This document shows positions 6,012 to 15,022 of a DNA stretch of 21,235 nucleotides, one piece after another. Source of the DNA: a virus; IMG/VR virus record IMGVR_UViG_3300018424_000308, positions 1-21,235 of that record. One strand, given 5' to 3'. Both the position numbers and the translations under genes were made by a program. The notes beneath the pieces are model-generated. The model did no database searches and was not told the DNA's origin. It worked only from the letters and a program-made list of their open reading frames with translations. Position 1 is the stretch's first letter; each line of letters begins with the position of its first letter.

Positions 6012-9000
6012 TATTCCTCATTTCGATTATATTTTCAATTGCCTGGAAAACAGTTTCAGGTGTTATTAATTTAGTACATTCAAACATTCTATCAGTTCCT
6101 TTCTGATCTGGACACCAAATCCAATCTCCTGGATCAAATTTGTGTCTATTATAACAACTATTGCAAGTTTTATCATTAAATATTCTAATGCATTTTGAGG
6201 AAAATTCTGACGAAGGATTACTAAATCCTGAAATTAATATGACATGTTTATTTAAAGACCATGCCACCCAAGATAAACCAGATCCTAATCCTATAAAAAA
6301 TTCTGCATCATTAATTGTTGCGATAGTCTCATTCAAAGTTCTTCCATGTCTAGGTATAGCATTGCTTGGACTAAAATTGAAATGATTACCCTGTCCAAAA
6401 GAACCGTGTTTATCTACACATACAACATCATACCCTTTTTCCTTTAAAAAGTCAACTACTTTTTCCCATGCTCCAGGATTATTCCAATATTTTGCCTGTG
6501 CGGTTGATTGTGTACCTATTACAACATAAGGTTTTTTCAGTTCGGTCTCTTTTTCGAAGACCGTTATTTTTGAAGGTTTTTCTTCCCATTCGGATAAACC
6601 TAATATACTAGCACACAATTTTTGTAAAGACACTTCTTTACAATCAACAGGAGATAAATCACATTTCTCAAAAAATCCAATTCTATAGGAATGATCAAAA
6701 TCATCAAATCCCGAATTTGGGTTTTCAAATTTAATTTCTGGATATTCGTTTTCAAATAATTCATTGAAAAATGTACTACAAATAACTTTACACCCATGTT
6801 TTTTTCTAAATTCTTCAACTGGTTGCATCCATGCCAAATTATCGCCCAATGCCGATGAATCTAGCCAAATGAATACTTTTTTATCTTTTAAATCCATCTT
6901 ATATTCATGAACCAACTCATTTGTTTTAGAATCATAAACTTCAATTTTCCATGGAATAAAATATGATAAAGTTGATGCGGCCCAACAATTATTTGCTATG
7001 GTAACCTGATAATGCACAAAATCTGTTGTACTATCTCTAAAAACAACATTAAATTCTTTATTGACATTTCCTTTTATATTGATATATGGATTAGGTTTTA
7101 CTGTAATATTGAAAAAAGTGCGATCAAAACTTTCCGAATTTAAATTTTTCAAATCATTACTATATGTGTAAATTAATCTATCTTTCATCTCTAAAGGAAC
7201 ATTAGATTTCAAATCTTTTGCTAAGTAGTAGTATTTTTCCAATTCTAGAAAAATATTATCCCAATCTCGTTCGATTGCATAATTTCTGGCAAGTTTTGAA
7301 TTCAGATCTAAATCTTGTAAATGGGTTTTTATTCCATTTACTATATCATCTACATCCCTTGTGCATTGATAAAAACCAGGCACTTCCATTTGATCTTGTA
7401 AAGTTCCTACAACAGGTAGTCCACACGCCATTCCTTCTAATACGCCTAAACATGGTTGACCCGTTTCCATAGAAGCCGGATGTATTATAATATCCTGACC
7501 TGCCAAAATATTTCTAAGATCTTTTTTAAGAACGTTGCCTAATAAATTAATTTCTATATCATTTTTACACTGGTCATAAATATCGTAAAAGACTTTATTG
7601 TAATCTTGGTGTATAGAATCTGCACCAATTATCGTTATTGGAAATCCTAATTTATGAGCGGCTAAAATTGCTAAATGAAATCCTTTTCTATCATCTCCGC
7701 CTCCAACACAAACTAATCTATTTCCTCTTGTTTTATTAATATCAGGATAGTAAAAATTAGTATCTACACCATGGTGTAAATGTTTTAACTTATCTTTAGC
7801 ATCGAAAAAATTTATAAAATTATTAATAGGCGTTAAACTCAAAACTGAATTATCAATGGTCGATTTTATTTGATTATAAGAAAAACTATATTTTGCTTGA
7901 AGACCCACCCAAGCATCATGAACCGTATGAATGAAAGGAACAAATTTATTTTTTAACGTGTCATTGAAATTGGCCATATGATTGTGAAAAATATCAGTTT
8001 TTTCAAGATCTGTTTGATTTATTTGATCTAACCACATCAATTTCACATCATGGCCTCTTCTTTTTGCGGCATTTATATATTGTCCAACTACTTCTTCAAC
8101 ACCACCATATCCTTTTGGAGGAATTTCAATGCCACATCCTGGATGTATTTGAACAATATTTAATTTTTGAAAATTTGATATTTGATTTATCGGTTTTACT
8201 TCACTTTTTACTTTTTGAACTATTTTAGGTTCATGTATGATTTCAATTTTTTTATCATTTTGTATTTTTGATCGTGTTACCATAAAAAATCTATTATCTT
8301 GACAGAACCATCTAAACTGATAACCTTCTTTGCTCATAACATCGACAATATTGTCAATAACATTGTAATTAGTTCTATTATTTCTCATCAAATGAGTATT
8401 ATTACAAAATATCACAATCTCACAAGAAATTTTATTTTGATTCTCGATTTTTTGTACGATGTTTTGTATGTCATGTTCTGTATCGTCTAAAGAAACTTTT
8501 ACATAAAAATAATTTATATTTTCAAATAAATCAAAGTTTACAATGTGATCAAAAAATAATTTTTGAAGTTTATCTTTTTTTACCATATCGTAATTAAAAT
8601 TACAAAAACAAATGTTTTGTGCATTTTTTTCATGATTTAAAAATGATGTATATGTTGATTCTGCCGCATCATAAATTTCATCGAAATATTTAATATTTCT
8701 AGGATATTCTAAAATAAAGTTTTCTCTTCTTTTTTTAGCATCAATCGCCAATTGGGCTTCACCTCTTGTATTCCAATTCCTGTGATTTTCAGAATCTTCA
8801 TGATCTCTCGCTAAATAAGTCGTTCTAGGTATTGTGATCCATTTTCCTCTTTCTTCCATCATCAATAACCACTGTCCATCATTAGAGGAACAGGCATCAC
8901 CATCTTTATGCACTGGAAATTTTAGTCCCGGCAAATTTCTGAAAATTCTAAGATAACCGAAAATATTAGTTCGATGAGGCCAAAGTTTTTCAAATCCTTC

Positions 9001-9459
9001 CAAAAAAGAATCATTATCCGTGGTCATATAAACATTATCTCTAAAATTATCAAGATATTTTTTTTCAGAACTTGTAGGAAAAAAGTCATTATATTTGTTT
9101 GCATTAAAATGCATCAATACACTTTCTGGAAATAAATTAAAATAATAATTTATTTTTTTAAGAGTATTTGGTAATAAAAAATCATCAGAATCAATATGAC
9201 AAACTACATCACCAGTTGCATGGATTTGAGGATTCCACCAAATTTGTTTTTTATATTCCGGTTTAATAATTTTAATTCTTTGATCATTTTTAGAAATTTT
9301 ATTAATTATATTTAAAGTACCATCGGTCGAAAAATCATCAGAAATCAACCACTCCCAATTTTCGTACTCCTGTGAGAAAATAGATTCAGCAGTTTCTTCT
9401 AAATATTTTTCAGCATTATAGCAAGAAGTAATCAAAGATAATTTCAATTCATCGTACAT
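6004..9459 (-). CDS. three-domain glycosyltransferase: GT2 + GT4 + TibC/Aah-like O-heptosyltransferase
   Basis: An 1151-residue fusion. Residues 1-230: GT-A family 2 domain (LSLITSCYNAEKYL; SDDFS at 40-44; DSDDF at 90-94). About 430-760: GT-B family 4 domain (IHPGCG, PPKGYGGVEE, LGNVLKKDLRNIL, and a METGQPCLGVLEGMACG donor-site region). About 800-850: beta-rich linker module. About 860-1151: bacterial autotransporter heptosyltransferase (BAHT) domain, with WLDSSALGDNLAW, QSTAQAKYWNNPGAWEKVV, GLGSGLSWVAW, ISGFSNPSSEF and the four-cysteine metal 'finger' C1099-x2-C1102-x13-C1116-x11-C1128 (CNSCYNRH, WIWCP, FECTKLITPE). Known TibC and Aah transfer heptose from a nucleotide-heptose to Ser/Thr of adhesin repeats. 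This protein could build and attach a short glycan on a protein. Its start ATG overlaps the upstream TAA by one base and has the ribosome site AAAGGTGA. Confidence 0.87.
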   Translation of the reverse strand: MYDELKLSLITSCYNAEKYLEETAESIFSQEYENWEWLISDDFSTDGTLNIINKISKNDQRIKIIKPEYKKQIWWNPQIHATGDVVCHIDSDDFLLPNTLKKINYYFNLFPESVLMHFNANKYNDFFPTSSEKKYLDNFRDNVYMTTDNDSFLEGFEKLWPHRTNIFGYLRIFRNLPGLKFPVHKDGDACSSNDGQWLLMMEERGKWITIPRTTYLARDHEDSENHRNWNTRGEAQLAIDAKKRRENFILEYPRNIKYFDEIYDAAESTYTSFLNHEKNAQNICFCNFNYDMVKKDKLQKLFFDHIVNFDLFENINYFYVKVSLDDTEHDIQNIVQKIENQNKISCEIVIFCNNTHLMRNNRTNYNVIDNIVDVMSKEGYQFRWFCQDNRFFMVTRSKIQNDKKIEIIHEPKIVQKVKSEVKPINQISNFQKLNIVQIHPGCGIEIPPKGYGGVEEVVGQYINAAKRRGHDVKLMWLDQINQTDLEKTDIFHNHMANFNDTLKNKFVPFIHTVHDAWVGLQAKYSFSYNQIKSTIDNSVLSLTPINNFINFFDAKDKLKHLHHGVDTNFYYPDINKTRGNRLVCVGGGDDRKGFHLAILAAHKLGFPITIIGADSIHQDYNKVFYDIYDQCKNDIEINLLGNVLKKDLRNILAGQDIIIHPASMETGQPCLGVLEGMACGLPVVGTLQDQMEVPGFYQCTRDVDDIVNGIKTHLQDLDLNSKLARNYAIERDWDNIFLELEKYYYLAKDLKSNVPLEMKDRLIYTYSNDLKNLNSESFDRTFFNITVKPNPYINIKGNVNKEFNVVFRDSTTDFVHYQVTIANNCWAASTLSYFIPWKIEVYDSKTNELVHEYKMDLKDKKVFIWLDSSALGDNLAWMQPVEEFRKKHGCKVICSTFFNELFENEYPEIKFENPNSGFDDFDHSYRIGFFEKCDLSPVDCKEVSLQKLCASILGLSEWEEKPSKITVFEKETELKKPYVVIGTQSTAQAKYWNNPGAWEKVVDFLKEKGYDVVCVDKHGSFGQGNHFNFSPSNAIPRHGRTLNETIATINDAEFFIGLGSGLSWVAWSLNKHVILISGFSNPSSEFSSKCIRIFNDKTCNSCYNRHKFDPGDWIWCPDQKGTDRMFECTKLITPETVFQAIENIIEMRNNE

Positions 9460-10469
9460 TAATCACCTTTAAAATAAATTGTTGTTGTTTGTTTAATATA
9501 TTGGTACAATTTTTCATCATTTAAGTCAAATGTTTTAATTAATTCATCATTCATGAAAACTTTAATAATTTTACCTTTTTCAAATTTAGCCAAATTAAAA
9601 CAACCTTTGTAAAAAAAAGAATCGGAGATAATATTGTCATCGACTACAATTTTCATATTCATATCAATAAAATGATTTAAATGAAACACATAATCGTATT
9701 GTTCATTTCCAATATAAAGCGCTATCCAAGGTTTAGTTTCCTCTATATGCATTCGATCTTGTTCAAATTGTATTTTATCAAGATTTGGAACAAAATCTAT
9801 TAATTCAACATTTGTATTTTTATTTTCATTAAATTTTGTTAAATTCAAAATGTATGCAAAAAATTCTTCGCCTGGTCCAAACCCATGTCTCAATGTTATT
9901 TCTTTCTGTAATTCCAAGTCTAAATATTGGGAAAAACAATTAAACATATAATCAACATTACCTGACATTAAGCGTGTTGTGACTTGCATTTTTCCATGTG
10001 TTTCTATATCATTTTCAGTAGACCAATGATAAAAAACACCATCCAATTTTTTAGATAATATTTTGCTTTCATTGAGTATTAATTCGTGCGGACTGTGTAT
10101 CAATCCATCATAATCCATAATATGAATTACCTTTTTTCTCAAAATTTTAGCATAATTAATTCCTAATAACAATAATCTAAAAACAGCAAAAGTTGTATTA
10201 TGGCCATGAAATTGTTGCGTTGATAAGTCAAAACCATCAGTGAAATATGTTATGTAACCTAAAAATTTAGGATCAGTTAAAACTATATTATCTTTATCAT
10301 AGACATAATAATCGACCTTTTCCTGTATTTGCTTCGAGGCAGGTGTATGAGTTGTTAATATTATTTCATATCCGAAAAATTTGACATTATTAATCAATTC
10401 TAGACAACATTTTATTCTATCAGGAGTTGATAAATGTGCGTGTATTAAAACAATAGCGTCAGAGGACAT
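9459..10469 (-). CDS. putative GT-A-type glycosyltransferase
   Basis: A 336-residue protein with a Rossmann-like N-terminus (AIVLIHAHLSTPDRIKCC, then FGYEIILTTHTP) and a DxD-type motif, IMDYDGLI, around residues 118-124. This suggests a GT-A nucleotide-sugar transferase; I do not recognise a named family. It is translationally sandwiched between the two large glycosyltransferase fusions. It overlaps the preceding gene by 11 bases, and its TAA shares a base with the next ATG. In-frame GTG 10481 and ATG 10478 are alternative starts. ATG 10469 was chosen because AAGGTGA lies eight bases ahead of it, while the others sit on or next to that ribosome site. The acceptor is unknown. Confidence 0.62.
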   Translation of the reverse strand: MSSDAIVLIHAHLSTPDRIKCCLELINNVKFFGYEIILTTHTPASKQIQEKVDYYVYDKDNIVLTDPKFLGYITYFTDGFDLSTQQFHGHNTTFAVFRLLLLGINYAKILRKKVIHIMDYDGLIHSPHELILNESKILSKKLDGVFYHWSTENDIETHGKMQVTTRLMSGNVDYMFNCFSQYLDLELQKEITLRHGFGPGEEFFAYILNLTKFNENKNTNVELIDFVPNLDKIQFEQDRMHIEETKPWIALYIGNEQYDYVFHLNHFIDMNMKIVVDDNIISDSFFYKGCFNLAKFEKGKIIKVFMNDELIKTFDLNDEKLYQYIKQTTTIYFKGD

Positions 10470-13134
10470 AAGTGACATCACCTTCTTTTAGCAAGGTAGT
10501 CCCATCCTTATAAGATTTATCAAGATATGAATCACCTGAACATTGTATAGAATATGGATTTTTTGTTATTCCCCCAACCAACTCATTTAAAATATTATTA
10601 TTTAACCACAAATCATAAGTGTCCCATTTAGTTTCTTCAAATTTATTCAAAAAATAATCTCTAGATGTTGATGGAACCAAGTAACAATGAGCTTCAGACA
10701 TTCTGTCCGTAGTATCAAAGTATATATTTTTATGATTATAGTGCCATTCAACTATTCTTTTACCGAAATTCATATATCTCAAATCATAATATTTCAAATC
10801 ATCGAATCTATCAATAATTTCCTTATACACTTCAGTAATAGGTTTAATAAAAATAGCATCGCATTCACAAAATAAAACTCCATCTACATCATCTTTTAGA
10901 TGTTCTTGCATTGCAATTCTATGCGCCAGGTAATTTCCATAATGTGCAGGTGTTAATTTATAATGTCCGGGTTCCATTTGAACATCATCAGGTCTTGCAC
11001 AACTCTCTATAGGAGGCATTTGATTGTATTTACCATTTATCATTTGAACATATTCCCAACCAGCATAATCAACCAGTTCTTTCAAATGTCTAATAGATTC
11101 TTTTTCTCTGCTACCATTTACATCAACTAACATATGTACAACTTTCAATTTAGGAATTCTCCAAGCCCACAAATTTCCCAAACCTCCATCAACTATAGCG
11201 TCATCTTTTTTCACTTCATAACCTAATTTTTCTAATCTGGTTATTAATTCATTTGATCTTTTAATTCTCGCCTCGACTGAATTATCATTATTAAAAAAAT
11301 CATGAACTTCCATAGTTATTTTTCTAATTTTATACTTTAACAAATCATCGGATATTTGAGGAAAAATATTCCATTCAGCGCCTTCACAATCCAATTTTAA
11401 AACATCCACTCTCTCTAAATTATTATTATTCATGAATGTGTCAAAAGTCATAGTTCTAACAGTTTCAATTTTTTTCTTACCCAATGTTGTTGGATTACTT
11501 TCATCAGTATTAAAACTATCATAAAAAGAATTTACTGATGATGATCCTAAAACTTTAAATTCTGCCGTTCCGTTTTGATCAGATAAGGCAAAATTAAATT
11601 TTTTAACTTGTTCATAACCTTTTAAATTTTTACACAAAATGTCAAAAGTTTCTTTTGCAGGTTCAAATGTAAAAATGTTTTTAGCACCTTTATCTAAAGC
11701 ATATAAATCAAATAATCCATAATGTCCACCGACATCCACAACAGTGTCCCCTTCTTGAATTTTTACATCTTTATAACATTCTTGATAAAAAACCTCATAC
11801 GCTGTAAACCAAGATGCTGGATCATCACATATACCTTCAATATTTTTAACAATACCTTTAACTGTTATATCCTTGACTTGGTTTGAAAAATTAAACGTTT
11901 TTTGATATATTAAATGATGATCATTCATTAAACTTTCAGAAGATAGTGTAGAAAAATAATCTTTGGGAGCATCATATATTCTAACATCTATACCACCTAA
12001 TAAATCTGGAGAACAATTGGGTTGAGTCCAAAGATCGGGTCCAAACACATTTGTTCGATAGACTAATAAATTTGTTTTGGTATCGAATAAACATAACAAT
12101 TTATTTTCCAATAAAGAAAATACCTCACCAGTATGAACAGATATTTTAGATCCTTCCGTCAAATTGCACTTTATTGGACCATCATCAATATTCAATTTTC
12201 TTAATATTTTTAATCTATTAATTTCGAAATTTTCTTTCGTCAAATAAGTCACCTTATCATCTAATTTGTTTTGATAAGAATCTAATTTATAAATTAAGGT
12301 TGGCATATTCCAACTCAATGCTTCTTTAATCGATAATGGATTAGTTTCTTTATCGTGAGTATTTCCTTGAGATGTGAATAAAAATAGATCCATACACGAA
12401 TAAAAATTATCAACATCCGATCTTTCACCCCAAATTTTACAATTTTCAGGTAAATCATTGATCAAGGGCTCCCAATAAGATTGAAAATTTGGCGCCATGT
12501 TGCCAACAAAATGAAATTCTATAGGGTAATCAATTAAAGATTTTGCATATTCAATAATTTCTGATTGATTTTTTCGTGGCGTAAACAATCCAACATTCAA
12601 TACATGATGTTTTTTTGGATCTAAGTTCAAAAATTTTAATCCGTCATTTCTATTTTTTTCATCTTTTAAGACATTTGGATATTCAATAACACTACAAGGA
12701 ACACCTAAATTTCTGAATAATGAAGCTTGATTATCACTGCAAAATAAAAATTTATCAGGCAAAAATCTTTTATTGGAGGGGTCGAATGAGGAATCATGTG
12801 ATGTTTCATAAATTAAATAATTTCTATCGGAATTATAAATTTTTTTTGTTATATCATCATTCATAAAAAATTCTGGCATCTCTTCAAAATGAATAATATT
12901 AGGTTTTATTTCATCTATATATTTAAAAATATTTTCTTTTTCTTCTCCTAAAGTATAAACAGAATTATTTAAAAGATCTATTATTTTATTTTTTTGTACT
13001 CTATAGATTCCATAGTCATTATATTCAATAACATAAATAGTATAAAAATCTTTTAACAATTCAATTTTTTTGAGAAGATATTGTGGAGCTCCTCCAGTGG
13101 ATAAATGAGGAGTAATGTATAAAATTTTATTCAT
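10459..13134 (-). CDS. three-domain fusion: GT4 glycosyltransferase + FkbM methyltransferase + GT-A-like domain
   Basis: An 891-residue fusion. About 1-300: GT4-like domain (ITPHLSTGGAPQYLL; NVGLFTPRKNQ; LSIKEALSWNMPTLIY near the donor site). About 340-390: beta-rich module resembling the linker of the 6004-9459 protein. About 440-645: FkbM-family SAM methyltransferase (VVDVGGHYGLFDLY near 465, FEPAKETFDIL, VDVLKLDCEGAEW near 577-585, TMEVHDFF). About 660-891: a further transferase-like domain (VVHMLVDVNGSREKES; FCECDAIFIKP near 755-765, a DxD-like metal site). FkbM enzymes usually O-methylate sugars. The start has AGGATG as ribosome site (13141-13146), and a consensus promoter lies about 36 bases upstream of the ATG. 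It is the first gene of a long co-directional operon running down to gp32. Confidence 0.82.
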   Translation of the reverse strand: MNKILYITPHLSTGGAPQYLLKKIELLKDFYTIYVIEYNDYGIYRVQKNKIIDLLNNSVYTLGEEKENIFKYIDEIKPNIIHFEEMPEFFMNDDITKKIYNSDRNYLIYETSHDSSFDPSNKRFLPDKFLFCSDNQASLFRNLGVPCSVIEYPNVLKDEKNRNDGLKFLNLDPKKHHVLNVGLFTPRKNQSEIIEYAKSLIDYPIEFHFVGNMAPNFQSYWEPLINDLPENCKIWGERSDVDNFYSCMDLFLFTSQGNTHDKETNPLSIKEALSWNMPTLIYKLDSYQNKLDDKVTYLTKENFEINRLKILRKLNIDDGPIKCNLTEGSKISVHTGEVFSLLENKLLCLFDTKTNLLVYRTNVFGPDLWTQPNCSPDLLGGIDVRIYDAPKDYFSTLSSESLMNDHHLIYQKTFNFSNQVKDITVKGIVKNIEGICDDPASWFTAYEVFYQECYKDVKIQEGDTVVDVGGHYGLFDLYALDKGAKNIFTFEPAKETFDILCKNLKGYEQVKKFNFALSDQNGTAEFKVLGSSSVNSFYDSFNTDESNPTTLGKKKIETVRTMTFDTFMNNNNLERVDVLKLDCEGAEWNIFPQISDDLLKYKIRKITMEVHDFFNNDNSVEARIKRSNELITRLEKLGYEVKKDDAIVDGGLGNLWAWRIPKLKVVHMLVDVNGSREKESIRHLKELVDYAGWEYVQMINGKYNQMPPIESCARPDDVQMEPGHYKLTPAHYGNYLAHRIAMQEHLKDDVDGVLFCECDAIFIKPITEVYKEIIDRFDDLKYYDLRYMNFGKRIVEWHYNHKNIYFDTTDRMSEAHCYLVPSTSRDYFLNKFEETKWDTYDLWLNNNILNELVGGITKNPYSIQCSGDSYLDKSYKDGTTLLKEGDVTYVL

Positions 13135-13162
13135 ATTCTACATCCTATATATAATAAAGTAT

Positions 13163-13170
13163 TATAAAAA
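13163..13170 (+). promoter_or_regulatory. possible T4-type late promoter for the A-B structural block
   Basis: TATAAAAA on the + strand, about 40 bases before ATG 13211, differs at one position from the T4 late promoter box TATAAATA. It overlaps the -10 of the opposing promoter by one base. The surroundings are very AT-rich, so a chance match is likely; position before a putative late structural operon is the main support. Confidence 0.3.
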
Positions 13171-13198
13171 TTATATATCATTTTTCAACTTATGTCAA
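13170..13198 (-). promoter_or_regulatory. consensus sigma70-type promoter for the glycosyltransferase operon
   Basis: On the minus strand TTGACA (13193-13198) is followed by a 17-base spacer and TATAAT (13170-13175): both hexamers perfect and spacing optimal. It lies in the only intergenic gap of size, reads toward the gene at 10459-13134, and would be recognised by unmodified host RNA polymerase, that is, as an early phage promoter. A leader of about 30 bases with AGGATG precedes the start codon. Confidence 0.85.
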
Positions 13199-13210
13199 CA
13201 ATGATAAGCA

Positions 13211-14359
13211 ATGGCAAATAAAAACAGACCATTAATATGGAATTCAACACTCAAGGGTCTTAAAGAGTTAACCGACAGACAATTAGAGACATTGGTATAT
13301 TTAGTGCAGGCAAAATATGCTGAAAAACTTAAAAATACATCAACAGCATATCATGGACAAGTCGTGTTGTCCAGCACTTCACCGGGAGCAGGATGGTCCA
13401 ACTTTGGCATAGCGGAAGACCATAGACGAAAAGCTGTAACCTATGGTTACGTATTAGATGATAATACACCCGATACTTTTGGTACAGGAGGTTTAGATTT
13501 AATGAACTTCACAGGAGATACCGCAACAACTCAATATGAACCTAGAGTCAAGTTTAATTATCACCAACTTTCAAAAGAACTAAGTACACCTTCTCAGCAA
13601 ACAGCAAATGCAGATGGATATACACATTTCACAACAAATATGAGCCCTGCAGGATTAATACCGGCGGGAAATGACATGGATACAGTTATAAATGCAATTA
13701 CAAAAGAAGTTTGTAAAGAAATGAAAACAGGAAATGGTATAGGAACTTATTACGTAGGTCTAGACACTGATACAACACCAGGAACTTTCAAAGGCACTTT
13801 TGAAAAAATTGGAGATTTTTTTCAAGATACATATTCATCATTTGCAAATCCAACAGTAACAAATTTAGGATCATCTGGTCAAAATTTTGGTTCTGCAGTC
13901 ACAGGAGGAGCGTTACCTACTGGAACGGAAACCTTAGGTAATAAATATTCATTGTTTATAAAAACAGGTTTAGGTGATGATTTCAATTTAAATACAACAG
14001 ATAGACTATTTGATAATGTCGCAAAAATAAATGGCACTGAAATAAATTTAATGGAATTTGATACCGCAGTAAATAATGATGCTACAATGCTCAGTAGATA
14101 CGCTGGATTAGATGACATGATTGATAAAATTATTTTACCAGCATTAACAAATGATTCTACTCCGACATATGCCATTCAAAAAGACAGTAAACCATCATCT
14201 AAAATCTTTAGAGGATATTTTGAAGATTCTTATCTATCAGATTCTAATACTTTTGATTTCAGACTGACAGCAGGAACTACATATGTTTATCAACAATTGG
14301 ATATACCTACTGGATCAAATTTCAGTATTAAAGCGCTTTATTTGAAAATAGCTAATTAA
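13211..14359 (+). CDS. putative virion structural protein A1
   Basis: A 382-residue protein that I cannot place in a named family. Its N-terminus (LKGLKELTDRQLETLVYLVQAKYAEKL) matches that of the gene at 15023-16054 (LKSFKELSDDQLEILSYTVRKKYASLL). More matches follow, such as LSRYAGL with LSRYNGI and TGNGIGTYYVGL with TGDRVGSQYFAL, so the two are full-length paralogues. The rest is rich in Gly, Thr, Ser and Asn with short beta-prone segments (LTAGTTYVYQQLDIPTGSN near the end), typical of exposed virion proteins such as fibres or decorations. The N-terminal helical part would be the docking region. The ribosome site is weak (ATAAGCA before ATG 13211). A second gene type (B1) follows after a nine-base gap with a good Shine-Dalgarno sequence. 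Confidence 0.55.
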   Translation: MANKNRPLIWNSTLKGLKELTDRQLETLVYLVQAKYAEKLKNTSTAYHGQVVLSSTSPGAGWSNFGIAEDHRRKAVTYGYVLDDNTPDTFGTGGLDLMNFTGDTATTQYEPRVKFNYHQLSKELSTPSQQTANADGYTHFTTNMSPAGLIPAGNDMDTVINAITKEVCKEMKTGNGIGTYYVGLDTDTTPGTFKGTFEKIGDFFQDTYSSFANPTVTNLGSSGQNFGSAVTGGALPTGTETLGNKYSLFIKTGLGDDFNLNTTDRLFDNVAKINGTEINLMEFDTAVNNDATMLSRYAGLDDMIDKIILPALTNDSTPTYAIQKDSKPSSKIFRGYFEDSYLSDSNTFDFRLTAGTTYVYQQLDIPTGSNFSIKALYLKIAN

Positions 14360-14368
14360 GGAAATAAA

Positions 14369-15016
14369 ATGAATGAAGAATTAAATTCAGAAGAATCTTC
14401 AGAAGAACAAGGTATATTTACAAATTCTTCGATAATCGAAAATGATGTCATTGAAGAAACCACATCTGAATCTGAAACTGATAATGTCGTTGAAGAAACC
14501 ACATCTGAATCTGAAACTGATAATGTCGTTGAAGAAGATGAAATAAAAGAGAAAATTTTATATGCACACTATACGAACGAAACTAAATCTGTCATAAGAA
14601 TGTACTATATTGATCCAGAGGATGGAATGCAAAAAACTGGGGTTTGGTCAAATCAAAAAATAATTCCAATCATAAATAGACTATACGAAACATACACTGA
14701 AGAAGATTTGACAAGAAATTACTATTTCATGTTGAAAAAAGAGTATGAATTAAGTGAATCATTAGAAGAATATGTAGAGTTTAAAAAATCTGGTGGTGTA
14801 TACGCAACATCTCTAGCAAAATTAAAATCATTAACTTTAGAAGATTTATTTAAATTGAAACTGGAAATATTTGAAGAAGAAATTGTTCAAAATTCAGAAA
14901 ACATTGAACTGAGATCTTTAATGAGAAAATCTAATGACATTATTGAATTATTACACCATTACTATGTCTTATTAGAAGAAGAAAAAAATAAAACTTTAGA
15001 AATCGTAGAGGAATAA
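14369..15016 (+). CDS. small acidic partner protein B1
   Basis: A 215-residue acidic protein of unknown function. Residues about 1-65 are Glu/Ser/Thr-rich and contain a 13-residue sequence repeated in tandem (EETTSESETDNVV). The remainder is a folded helical region with KILYAHYTNETKSVIRMYYIDPEDG. Near the C-terminus LEDLFKLKLEIFEEE, LRSLMRKSNDIIELLHHYY is shared with the gene at 16064-16561 (VEDLFKIKLNIFDLE, LRSKIRKSKTLPELMHHYY). Both B genes directly follow an A gene, so B is probably a partner or assembly chaperone for A, or a small structural subunit; this is inference. The ribosome site TAAGGA overlaps the A1 stop codon, six bases before ATG 14369. Confidence 0.6.
   Translation: MNEELNSEESSEEQGIFTNSSIIENDVIEETTSESETDNVVEETTSESETDNVVEEDEIKEKILYAHYTNETKSVIRMYYIDPEDGMQKTGVWSNQKIIPIINRLYETYTEEDLTRNYYFMLKKEYELSESLEEYVEFKKSGGVYATSLAKLKSLTLEDLFKLKLEIFEEEIVQNSENIELRSLMRKSNDIIELLHHYYVLLEEEKNKTLEIVEE
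14453..14530 (+). repeat. 39-bp in-frame tandem repeat in B1
   Basis: Two identical 39-base units (14453-14491 and 14492-14530), each encoding EETTSESETDNVV, with a few more matching bases (GAAGAA) after the second. Perfect identity at the DNA level implies a very recent duplication by slippage, or copy-number variation among relatives. It lengthens an acidic Ser/Thr-rich N-terminal tail by 13 residues per copy. Confidence 0.95.
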
Positions 15017-15022
15017 AATCAT

